DNA of 5,908 bases from Akkermansiaceae bacterium. Lineage in GTDB: Bacteria; Verrucomicrobiota; Verrucomicrobiia; Verrucomicrobiales; Akkermansiaceae. This document shows, in pieces, positions 1-5,884 of this stretch. Location: contig JARFPV010000288.1 in assembly GCA_029288115.1 (NCBI GenBank), positions 1-5,908 of the forward strand. Reading direction: 5' to 3'. A program made the position numbers and the translations under genes. The notes under the pieces were generated by a model. That model was not told the origin of the DNA, ran no database searches, and was given only the letters and a program-made list of their open reading frames with translations. How positions within the stretch are numbered: the stretch's first letter is position 1; each line of letters starts with the position of its first letter.

Positions 1-90
1 CCTCATCGACGAGTCCTGACTGCCGGGGAACGCCGAACTTTTCCCCATAGCAGGTTCTGACGTGTGCGATGGGTTCCATAAAATGCGGGC
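1..90. other. Window edge, no callable gene
   Basis: No complete gene is visible here. One plus-strand frame ends in a stop at 17-19 (last residues LIDES) and another ends at 58-60, so the tail of a convergent plus-strand gene is possible. A minus-strand frame with an ATG at 46-48 is also open to the window edge. A short inverted repeat, GGGGAA (25-30) with TTCCCC (41-46), has no following T-run, so I do not call it a terminator. The sequence alone does not decide between these readings. Confidence 0.3.
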
Positions 91-127
91 AAGAAAAGAG
101 GGACAAGGCGTGATGCCCTGTCCCTCT
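91..127 (-). terminator. Rho-independent terminator of the zinc operon
   Basis: A 13-bp stem (97-109 with 115-127) encloses a 5-nt loop at 110-114. On the minus strand all 13 positions pair, with one G-T wobble, and the stem is followed directly by the T-rich run TTTTCTT (97-91), as an intrinsic terminator requires. It lies about 50 nt after the stop codon of the outer-membrane protein gene, the expected place for the 3' end of the five-gene operon. On the plus strand no T-run follows, so it should work in one direction only. Confidence 0.88.
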
Positions 128-176
128 GTGTTAATAACCAGACGATGTGATGAAAAGTCTGAAATGCTTTTGCAGG

Positions 177-1427
177 CTAGCGGACTTCGCCGGGACCCCA
201 GTCGAAACCGAACTGAAGCCAGACGCTATCTTCGCTGCCATAGCCCTGGATTTGATCGTGGTTATACTGAAGTCGGATCAGGCCTTGGAGGTCATTTCCA
301 AAGTCAAAACGCCTGGTTATTGATGGGGAAATGCGGTGACGTTCAGGCAACATAGGATCACGAACCCCCTGCAAATAATCGTATCGCAGGCCTGCTTCCC
401 ACCCCTCGATGAATTCAAAGAGAAGAGCGGTGGAGAAGCCGTAATCACTGAAGCTGCCATCATCCGTCTCCACATCACGCATCAACCATTCGTTGCGCCA
501 GCGGAGTTGTTTACCGCCAGACTCCATCCCGTTCTCACGCCACGTGTAGGTAAAATCAGCACCGTAAATGCGCGTGGTTCTGTCAAAGCCGTTATCCCCC
601 GTAAGAAAACTGGCCCCAGCTTGGAAGCGGTGGAAATCATTGGGACCGAAAACAGCCTGGTAGCGGATCGCAACGATGTTTTTTTCAGGGCGAGCCATCT
701 CAGCGGCCTCATTGTGGCCATGCTCGTCATGGTCATCGTCATGGTCGTGGTCGTCGTCGTGGTCATCGTCGTGGTCATCGTCGTGGTCATCGTCGTGGTC
801 ATCGTCGTGGTCATCGTCGTGGTCATCGTCGTGTCCGTGAGCGTGATCATGGGCAACAGCAGAACCAAAGCCTATGCTCAGGGCGTCCTCCCAAGGTGTG
901 GGAACCAGCCAGGTGATTTCTGTGCCGTCCACAGCAAAGCCGTCTTCGCCGAGGTAGCGAACATTCAGAAGGTTCGCGTCAGCGAAATCCCATGCATGCA
1001 GGTGGCGTGCATTCTGGTCGCCAATACGGGAAAGCACGCGACCTCCGCGGAGTTCAAAACCCCCAGGTAGATTCACAAGTTTGATGAAGCCTTCCTCGAA
1101 CTCGGCATCGAAATCTTCGCCATCAATTTTGAAAATATTCACAGTGGCAAAACCTTTCACGAACTCTCCAATATGGAGGCTGGTGCCTATCTCGAATCCT
1201 TGGAAATTGAAATCATCTTGCGAGGGGTCGTGTCCGCCAAAGGCTTCCATGCCTTCAGGAATGGACGTATATCCATGGGCTGCCCGAAAGTGCAGTGTTG
1301 GCTCAAGTCGGATATTCGAGTCGCCATTGGCGGTTTCCACGGCAAGGGAGGAAGCCATCGCTGCGACCATTGAGAGCCCGAGCTTTGGTGAGAGTTTATT
1401 CATGCCGTATGTATTTTGTTTTTTCAT
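177..1427 (-). CDS. Putative zinc-associated outer-membrane beta-barrel protein with a His/Asp repeat
   Basis: This 416-residue protein is the last gene of a zinc transporter operon and is likely an outer-membrane protein that binds or admits zinc. The N-terminus has lysines followed by a hydrophobic stretch (LGLSMVAAMASSLAV), which fits a signal peptide ending near ETANG. The body has alternating, aromatic-rich segments and ends in the strand-like LQFGFDW. Residues about 193-238 form a His/Asp-rich loop built on HDDD units, a probable metal-binding segment. No TonB box or plug domain is evident and the length is short for a TonB-dependent receptor, so a small barrel or porin-like protein fits better. 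From memory it resembles an outer-membrane family found beside znuABC genes. The start is uncertain: ATG 1427 and ATG 1403 (408 residues) both give a signal peptide and neither has a Shine-Dalgarno sequence. ATG 1472 would overlap the permease gene and bury the signal. The function is inferred mainly from context. Confidence 0.8.
   Translation of the reverse strand: MKKQNTYGMNKLSPKLGLSMVAAMASSLAVETANGDSNIRLEPTLHFRAAHGYTSIPEGMEAFGGHDPSQDDFNFQGFEIGTSLHIGEFVKGFATVNIFKIDGEDFDAEFEEGFIKLVNLPGGFELRGGRVLSRIGDQNARHLHAWDFADANLLNVRYLGEDGFAVDGTEITWLVPTPWEDALSIGFGSAVAHDHAHGHDDDHDDDHDDDHDDDHDDDHDDDHDDDHDHDDDHDEHGHNEAAEMARPEKNIVAIRYQAVFGPNDFHRFQAGASFLTGDNGFDRTTRIYGADFTYTWRENGMESGGKQLRWRNEWLMRDVETDDGSFSDYGFSTALLFEFIEGWEAGLRYDYLQGVRDPMLPERHRISPSITRRFDFGNDLQGLIRLQYNHDQIQGYGSEDSVWLQFGFDWGPGEVR
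726..833 (-). repeat. 12-bp in-frame tandem repeat coding for HDDD
   Basis: Six exact copies of GTCATCGTCGTG (plus-strand sense) run from 762 to 833. Three more 12-nt units at 750, 738 and 726 carry one or a few substitutions. On the coding strand each perfect unit reads CAC GAC GAT GAC, His-Asp-Asp-Asp, so length changes by whole units keep the frame. The array lies inside the outer-membrane protein gene and encodes the core of its acidic His-rich loop. The identity of the copies at third codon positions points to recent expansion by slippage, and assembly may have miscounted the copies. Confidence 0.97.
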
Positions 1428-1458
1428 GTTATGTGTGGTTGTGTGTAGTGGTTGGTTG

Positions 1459-2304
1459 TTAGAAAGAAGCATTGCCGCGGAATTTGCGGCTGGTTACGAA
1501 AATATAGGCGATTAGGAACAGGGCTCCCAAAACCAGCACGATTGCGGGCCCGGTGGGAATGTTCAGAGGAATGGAAATGATGACCGCCATCACAGCACCT
1601 ACGCAGCCAACGATGCCGCCACCCCAGAACAGCCACTTGGTATCGTTGGTAAACAATGAGACGATGGCCCCGGGAACAACCAATAGACCGATCGAAAGAA
1701 TAGGGCCAACCGCTTGGAAACTCGCCATTAGGGCAAAAATCATCAGTGCATAGAGAAGATAGTTCATCCAGCGCACACTCACTCCTTGGACGGAAGCGAC
1801 ATTGGGTTCAAACAGTGTCAGCAAGAGCGGCCTCATAAATAGGGTTGAGCTCATCAACGTGAAGCAAGCGATTCCGAAGAATACTTTCAGATCTGCGTCT
1901 CCCATCGTTTGAATGGTCCCGAAAAGCCACTGCTCCAAGTCTTGGGAGGTGTGGGCATAGGGGATCATCACCACGCCCAAAGCCACGGCGGCCGTGTAGA
2001 AGATCGCCAGTGCCGTGCTGTGAGGTAGCCTTGTGTGACGTGTGACGGCGATTGAGCCAAAGCCTACGACCAGAGAGGCTAGTAACGCACCCATAAATGC
2101 GCCCGCTTGGTTCAAAACACCGGTGATCAGCACGACCACGACGATCCCAGGCAGCAATGTGTGGCTCAGGGCGCTCAGCGCCAGGGAGCTGCGCCTCAGC
2201 AGGACAAACCCACTGACGAATCCATTGGTAAAGCCAATCAGGGCCGCCGCAGCCAACGCTCTGCGGAAGAATGGCATATCTAACATTTCCAGGAGTTCAG
2301 ACAT
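1459..2304 (-). CDS. znuB: Zinc ABC transporter permease, ABC-3 family
   Basis: This is the inner-membrane channel subunit (281 residues) of a zinc importer, expected to work as a dimer with the ATPase encoded just upstream. About eight hydrophobic segments are visible, from residue 16 to the C-terminal AIVLVLGALFLIAYIFV. ABC-3 landmarks include LSHTLLPG near residues 46-53, the AVGPILSIGLLVVPGA segment, and PTGPAIVLVLGA near the end. The family's GD pair before the conserved His is replaced here by LS, with Ser44 at the Asp position. ATG 2304 was chosen because it overlaps the ATPase stop by 8 nt and begins at SELLEMLDMPFF, just before the first membrane segment. An in-frame ATG at 2373 would add 23 residues inside the ATPase gene. 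Zinc rather than manganese is inferred from the binding protein. Confidence 0.92.
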   Translation of the reverse strand: MSELLEMLDMPFFRRALAAAALIGFTNGFVSGFVLLRRSSLALSALSHTLLPGIVVVVLITGVLNQAGAFMGALLASLVVGFGSIAVTRHTRLPHSTALAIFYTAAVALGVVMIPYAHTSQDLEQWLFGTIQTMGDADLKVFFGIACFTLMSSTLFMRPLLLTLFEPNVASVQGVSVRWMNYLLYALMIFALMASFQAVGPILSIGLLVVPGAIVSLFTNDTKWLFWGGGIVGCVGAVMAVIISIPLNIPTGPAIVLVLGALFLIAYIFVTSRKFRGNASF

Positions 2305-3055
2305 GGGTTGTATTCTGGAATGTGAGGCTGAGGTTTTCTTCAGTAAGTGTGTCTTCGCAGTCGCCGAATGCAATCACACGGCGGTTCAGGAGCAGAACCT
2401 GATCGAAAATGTCGGCGAGTGTGTTGATGTCGTGATGAGAGGCGATCACCAGCCGGTTCTCCATGGTCAGCTTGCGTAACAGGCGGGTGAGGTTGGCGGT
2501 ATGTTCACGGTCAAGCCCTGTGAACGGTTCGTCTAACAGTAACAGGTGGGCTTCCTGAGCCACAGCCCGTGCAATAAACGCACGTTGCTTTTGCCCTCCA
2601 GACAACTCGCTGATCTGGCGTTTCGCCAGCTCACCATTCATTTCCATCAGGTCGAGCGCTTGCTCTACGGCTAAGTCATCTTTTTCCGTGAATTTTCTCC
2701 AAGGACCGAGCTGTGAATACCTGCCCATCTCAACTACCCCGCGCACTGTAATAGGGAAGTCCCAGTTGACTTCGTCGTGTTGTGGGAGATAGGCGAACTC
2801 TCCTCCGCGGCATTTGACGTTATCCTCGCCTGACCATGTGACTCGACCTTGTCTAGGTTTGATGAGAGCCGCAATGGACTTGAGTAGTGTGCTTTTTCCA
2901 GCGCCATTGGGGCCGACCAGGGCAAGACTACTTCCGCAGTGGGTTGTCAAATTGATGTCCTCCAGCACGGTATTGTGCCGATAGGCGACTTCGAGATGCT
3001 CGACGCGTAACTCGTGAGCCTGCCCGTCGGTGTGAGTGTGCTTGCAGCTACTCAT
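2297..3055 (-). CDS. znuC: Zinc ABC transporter ATP-binding protein
   Basis: This 252-residue ATPase powers metal import through the permease encoded downstream, acting on the cytoplasmic face of the inner membrane. All ABC motifs are present: Walker A GPNGAGKST (48-56), Q-loop Gln92 in YLPQHDEVNWDFP, signature LSGGQ (151-155), Walker B LLLLDEP (171-177), D-loop GLD (180-182) and the switch His207 in SHHD. The QHDEVNWDFP stretch after the Q-loop is typical of metal-type ABC ATPases. The first 14 residues carry an unusual Cys/His cluster, C4-H6-H8-H14. ATG 3055 has a good purine-rich ribosome site (3061-3069), whereas an upstream in-frame ATG at 3166 would add 37 residues inside the preceding gene. 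The start overlaps that gene's stop by 8 nt, and the end overlaps the permease start by 8 nt, which suggests translational coupling. Confidence 0.95.
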   Translation of the reverse strand: MSSCKHTHTDGQAHELRVEHLEVAYRHNTVLEDINLTTHCGSSLALVGPNGAGKSTLLKSIAALIKPRQGRVTWSGEDNVKCRGGEFAYLPQHDEVNWDFPITVRGVVEMGRYSQLGPWRKFTEKDDLAVEQALDLMEMNGELAKRQISELSGGQKQRAFIARAVAQEAHLLLLDEPFTGLDREHTANLTRLLRKLTMENRLVIASHHDINTLADIFDQVLLLNRRVIAFGDCEDTLTEENLSLTFQNTTHV

Positions 3056-3569
3056 GTGGGCTCCCTCCCGTCGTGTATTCGAAGGTTTCGTCGATTTCCT
3101 TGTAACCCGTGAAGTAGGCGTATGCCTGACTCTCTCCATGGCTGGGTGAGATGTTAATACGGACAAAATGCTGCGAATTTTCTGCTGGTTCCTCCGGCCA
3201 ACGGACCTCCAGCCAGTAGGTCATCACGCTGTGAGCGATGATTTCGACACTGCCGTATGTCGGGTTTTCAGTGATTTTGGTAGACTGCAGGAGCACGTCG
3301 CCATCTCCCTCTGTTGCGGGTGCCTGTATCAGTTTATATGACAGGGGAGGCGAGGAAAAAACGAGTTCGACCTCGGCCTCAATTACTTCGGTTGAAGTCT
3401 CAGTCTGAGTGGCGGGTGCTATTGGGGTGGTAACGATCCCGAGGCCGATAAAGTGACTTCCAGCAAAACCAAGAGCTGTCAGGATAATCAGCAGTAACAA
3501 TGCTTGGAATGGAGGTAAGCCTCGCATGAATCCAGGGGAATGTTGAAAATGAGAAGATTGGTAACCCAA
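3048..3569 (-). CDS. Membrane-anchored protein of unknown function in the zinc operon
   Basis: I do not recognise this 173-residue protein. It has a short N-terminus, one strongly hydrophobic segment at about residues 22-45 (LLLLIILTALGFAGSHFIGLG), a Pro/Thr/Glu-rich linker at about 46-65, and a soluble C-terminal part of about 110 residues with many alternating short segments that suggests a beta-rich fold. The likely topology is a single anchor with the C-terminal domain in the periplasm, although a signal peptide is also possible. The soluble part has two Trp residues close together (YWLEVRWPEEP) and no cysteines. The gene starts 3 nt after the znuA stop and its own stop overlaps the znuC start by 8 nt, so it is almost certainly co-expressed with the transporter. 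An alternative ATG at 3527 (159 residues) is possible, and neither start has a clear ribosome site. A role as an accessory to zinc import is inferred from position only. Confidence 0.85.
   Translation of the reverse strand: MGYQSSHFQHSPGFMRGLPPFQALLLLIILTALGFAGSHFIGLGIVTTPIAPATQTETSTEVIEAEVELVFSSPPLSYKLIQAPATEGDGDVLLQSTKITENPTYGSVEIIAHSVMTYWLEVRWPEEPAENSQHFVRINISPSHGESQAYAYFTGYKEIDETFEYTTGGSPHE
3061..3069 (-). promoter_or_regulatory. Ribosome binding site of znuC
   Basis: The minus strand reads GGGAGGGAG here, ending 5 nt before ATG 3055. It is the only strong Shine-Dalgarno-like sequence seen in the operon and it decides the znuC start over the in-frame ATG at 3166. It lies inside the 3' end of the upstream gene. 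Confidence 0.7.
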
Positions 3570-3572
3570 CTG

Positions 3573-4466
3573 TTAGTTGGCAAGAGCGGCGACGATCTTG
3601 GTCACGTTGCTCCGCATCATTTTTTCATAACTAGGTGAACCGTCGGCAATCAACGTGCCTCCCAGTTTGATGCCAGCTTCCTTGGAAATGATCTGCAGTG
3701 ACTTGGGATTGGCTCGCAGTTCTGGAAAGACTGCTTTCACACCGTTTTTCCTTATCTCTGTAATGGCTTGGGCCTGATAGGTCGCGCTGGTCTTTTGCTG
3801 TGCGGTTAGTCCCATGACGGGCAGCGCTTTAAATCCATATTCCTTACAAAAATAGCCAAACGCAGCGTGCGCTGTACTGAGAACGCGATTTTTTCGCGGA
3901 ATGCGGCTTACCTCACGTTTGATCCAGGAATGCAGTGCCGAGAGCCGTTTCGAATACGCTGCGGCATTTGCTTTGTAGGCCGCAGCATTGGTTGGATCGG
4001 CCATGGCGTATTCCTTGGCAATGACACGAGCCGCCTTTTGCATGTTGCTCACACGGTGCCACCAATGGGGATCGATCGATCCATGCGAGTGATTGGGGCA
4101 ACAGACAAACATGCTGTCACGTCCACTGATTTTCTGGGATGGAATGGTTCTTCCTACCTCAACGACTTTGGAACTGCTTCCAAGTGTGCTTCTCAGCTTC
4201 CCGAGATAGGTCTCAAGATTCTTGCCACTGGCCAGATAGAGCCGCGCGCCCTTCGCCCTGAGCAGTGATTTGGGGGTTGGTTGAAAATGATGGGGGTCGG
4301 CATGAGGATCGATCAGCTGAACCACTTCCGCATGCTGCCCGGCTACTTGCCTTGCCACATCCGTAACCAGCGGATGCAGGGTGGCAACTTTCAGTCGTGA
4401 TTGTGCTGTTCCGATGGACAGAGTCAGCAACAGCGAGATGGCAAATAACCCGATCAGTTTGTTCAT
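3573..4466 (-). CDS. znuA: Zinc ABC transporter periplasmic binding protein
   Basis: This 297-residue cluster A-I (TroA/ZnuA) binding protein captures zinc in the periplasm and passes it to the permease. Residues 1 to about 22 form a signal peptide (KLIGLFAISLLLTLSIGTAQS) without a lipobox Cys. The expected metal ligands are His59 in DPHHFQPTP, His134 in DPHWW, His200 in AHAAFGYF, and an acidic residue, probably Asp275 in IADGSPSY. His at the third position is the zinc-type pattern, since manganese-type relatives such as PsaA carry Glu there. The long His-rich loop of many ZnuA proteins is absent, replaced by the short segment CCPNHSH (122-128). It is the first gene of the operon, and its ATG lies 16 nt from the candidate Zur operator. 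No Shine-Dalgarno sequence is visible. Length is normal for the family. Confidence 0.93.
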   Translation of the reverse strand: MNKLIGLFAISLLLTLSIGTAQSRLKVATLHPLVTDVARQVAGQHAEVVQLIDPHADPHHFQPTPKSLLRAKGARLYLASGKNLETYLGKLRSTLGSSSKVVEVGRTIPSQKISGRDSMFVCCPNHSHGSIDPHWWHRVSNMQKAARVIAKEYAMADPTNAAAYKANAAAYSKRLSALHSWIKREVSRIPRKNRVLSTAHAAFGYFCKEYGFKALPVMGLTAQQKTSATYQAQAITEIRKNGVKAVFPELRANPKSLQIISKEAGIKLGGTLIADGSPSYEKMMRSNVTKIVAALAN

Positions 4467-4583
4467 GATGGAGGGGACGTTATTGCAATAAACACACTAT
4501 TGCAAGTTTTTTGTGATAACGATTCAGGATTTCCTGATTATTTGCCGTTTGATCCCAGAGCTATAAAGCTTCACAGTGGTGCC
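4467..4583. promoter_or_regulatory. Divergent znuA-gluQRS control region
   Basis: This 117-nt region separates the two divergent genes if gluQRS starts at GTG 4584, so both promoters should lie here. Its clearest element is the inverted repeat described separately. Toward znuA, weak promoter matches overlap that repeat: TTGCAA (4505-4500) with TAACGT (4482-4477) at 17-nt spacing, or an extended -10 form, TGCAATAAC. Toward gluQRS, TGTGATAAC (4512-4520) resembles an extended -10. None matches consensus well, and PVC-type promoters may differ from it, so these promoter guesses are weak. Confidence 0.55.
4483..4505. promoter_or_regulatory. Candidate Zur (Fur-family) operator
   Basis: A perfect inverted repeat, TTGCAATA (4483-4490), 7-nt spacer, TATTGCAA (4498-4505), spans 23 bp. 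The left arm is also part of a perfect 12-bp palindrome, TTATTGCAATAA (4480-4491). Size, AT-rich character and dyad symmetry fit operators of the Fur family, and Zur normally represses zinc importer operons. It lies 16 nt before the znuA start codon and 78 nt before the chosen gluQRS start, so a bound repressor could block znuA and possibly both promoters. The arms are not identical to the Zur sites I know from Escherichia coli or Bacillus, and no regulator gene is in the window, so naming it Zur is inference. Confidence 0.65.
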
Positions 4584-5411
4584 GTGTTCACCCGTTTTGC
4601 CCCTTCACCAACAGGTCACCTGCATCTTGGCCACGTCTATGCAGCGAAATTTGCCAGTGACCTTGCGGCGAAAAACGCCGGACGTTTCCTGCTTCGTTTT
4701 GAGGACATTGATACCACACGTGTCAGAGAGGAATACTACCGGGAAATTGAGCATGACCTCCACTGGTTGGGCATCGAGTGGTCTGGCACTCCGATGAGGC
4801 AGCTCGATCGCATGCAGGCCTACAGTGATGCCTTGGAACAACTCAAGGCGATGGATGCCGTTTATCCCTGCTTCTGCACGCGCAGGGAAATCCAGAGCGA
4901 GATTGAGTCGATGACCCATGCACCCCACGGCCCCGAGGGGGCGCTCTACCCGGGGACTTGCCGCGCACTTCCACAGTCTGAAACGGAAGACCGGCTGGGG
5001 GCGGGGGATTTACACTGCTGGCGACTGAACGCATCCACGGCTGCCGAGTTGACAGACTCACTTGTCTTTCGGGATGAAACGCAGGGGAGCATTGTTGTTG
5101 ATCCGTTTTTGTTAGGCGACGTCGTGCTCGCTCGCAAGGACATCGCCACCTCCTATCACCTCGCCGTAGTTGTCGATGACGCATATCAGGAAATCACCGA
5201 CGTCACCCGCGGTGAGGATCTTCTCGCATCCACCCACGTGCATCGGATTCTTCAAGAATTATTGAATCTCCCTGAGCCTCAATACCACCACCATCGGCTT
5301 ATTCTCGATGCCCAGGGCAAACGCCTCGCCAAACGTGACGATTCCCTGAGCATCAGCACCCTCCGGGAGCAGGGGAAATCGCCCGACGAAGTCCTCGCGA
5401 TGCTGGCTTGA
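4584..5411 (+). CDS. gluQRS: Glutamyl-queuosine tRNA(Asp) synthetase
   Basis: GluQRS is a truncated glutamyl-tRNA synthetase paralogue that attaches glutamate to the queuosine base in the anticodon of tRNA(Asp); it lacks an anticodon-binding domain. This 275-residue protein shows RFAPSPTGHLHLGH (4-17) with the HIGH-like motif, LLRFEDIDTTR (36-46), a zinc site C96-x-C98 with Tyr122 and Cys126 in YPGTC, TSYHLAVVVDD (189-199), and the KMSKS-equivalent KRLAKRD (246-252). It ends soon after, as the family does. No ATG is available upstream of the catalytic core. GTG 4584 places RFAPSPTG at residue 4 and is preferred. TTG 4542 or TTG 4500 are possible in frame, but TTG 4500 falls inside the candidate operator and would add residues unlike the family. 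It is divergent from the zinc operon, and its need for zinc makes shared control plausible. Confidence 0.93.
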   Translation: MFTRFAPSPTGHLHLGHVYAAKFASDLAAKNAGRFLLRFEDIDTTRVREEYYREIEHDLHWLGIEWSGTPMRQLDRMQAYSDALEQLKAMDAVYPCFCTRREIQSEIESMTHAPHGPEGALYPGTCRALPQSETEDRLGAGDLHCWRLNASTAAELTDSLVFRDETQGSIVVDPFLLGDVVLARKDIATSYHLAVVVDDAYQEITDVTRGEDLLASTHVHRILQELLNLPEPQYHHHRLILDAQGKRLAKRDDSLSISTLREQGKSPDEVLAMLA

Positions 5412-5461
5412 TTCTTTTACACAACGTTTACACACGACAGGGAAATTTTAGCCTAGTTTCA

Positions 5462-5482
5462 GATCGTCAACAAAAGATGATC
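5462..5482 (+). promoter_or_regulatory. Short inverted repeat before the VIT-domain gene
   Basis: GATCGTC (5462-5468) and GATGATC (5476-5482) can pair with one G-T wobble around a 7-nt A-rich loop, ending 2 nt before the ATG at 5485. It would cover the ribosome-binding position of the following gene. There is no T-run, so it is not a terminator. A role in translation or operator function is speculative, and a repeat this small can occur by chance. Confidence 0.25.
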
Positions 5483-5484
5483 CT

Positions 5485-5884
5485 ATGAAACGCAGAAACG
5501 TAATCAGAATTTTCGGCAGCACCGTCCTGACCGGTGCGCTCGCCCCGCGTGAGTTGTTTGGCCACTACCAGCACGCGCATCATTGGCACCCGCCTATCTT
5601 GCCGCATGTGCGCCGTCGTCCGCAGGTTTCAGCACCTGTCGAAGTCAGTGGAGTAGATGTGGCTGTCCGTATCAAGGGCCGCCTGGCAACCACGACGATG
5701 ACCATGACACTCCATAACCCGGGGCATCTTCAGCAGGAGTCCGAAGTCCTTGTGCCTGTGCCAGCCAAGGCGACCATCCGTGAGTATGGCCTTGAGGGAG
5801 CCCAAGGAAAATTTCCGGCGAAATTACTGCCTCGCGATGAAGCACGAAAAATTTACGACGAGATCGTTCGCCGTTCCCTTGACC
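5485..5884 (+). CDS. VIT-domain protein, 5' part only
   Basis: This frame starts at ATG 5485, 73 nt after gluQRS, and runs off the real sequence at the adapter, leaving about 133 residues. The N-terminus, KRRNVIRIFGSTVLTGALA, resembles a Tat signal (RR followed by hydrophobic residues), so export in folded form is plausible. A His-rich stretch follows at about 25-43 (HYQHAHHWHPP). From about residue 48 the sequence matches a VIT (vault protein inter-alpha-trypsin) domain: EVSGVDVAVRIKGRLATTTMTMTLHN, then EVLVPVPAKATI, and the characteristic LLPRDEARKIYDEIVRRSLDP. Family members usually continue with a von Willebrand A domain, which would lie beyond the break. Function is unknown; such proteins often act at the cell surface or envelope. 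No terminator is visible between it and gluQRS, so read-through is possible. Confidence 0.85.

Noticed and set aside
25..46. GGGGAA/TTCCCC hairpin as a terminator
   Set aside because: The stem has only 6 bp with a 10-nt loop and no T-run on either side.
726..833. Short regular repeats considered as a CRISPR array
   Set aside because: The units are directly adjacent 12-mers without spacers and lie in frame inside a coding gene.
482..868. Minus-strand open frame rich in Met-Thr repeats
   Set aside because: It is a frame-shifted reading of the same 12-bp repeat inside the outer-membrane protein gene.
336..1070. Long plus-strand open frame with a poly-Val/Ile tract
   Set aside because: It is the antisense of the outer-membrane protein gene; the Val-rich tract is the reverse reading of the HDDD repeat. 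It has no ribosome site or family match.
3573..4466. Manganese or iron transporter instead of zinc
   Set aside because: The third ligand position is His (His200) rather than the Glu of manganese-type proteins, and the His-rich partner also favours zinc. Manganese cannot be fully excluded from sequence.
4500..4583. N-terminal extension of GluQRS from TTG 4500
   Set aside because: It would start inside the inverted repeat, and its 28 extra residues do not resemble the family, whose members begin just before RFAPSPTG.
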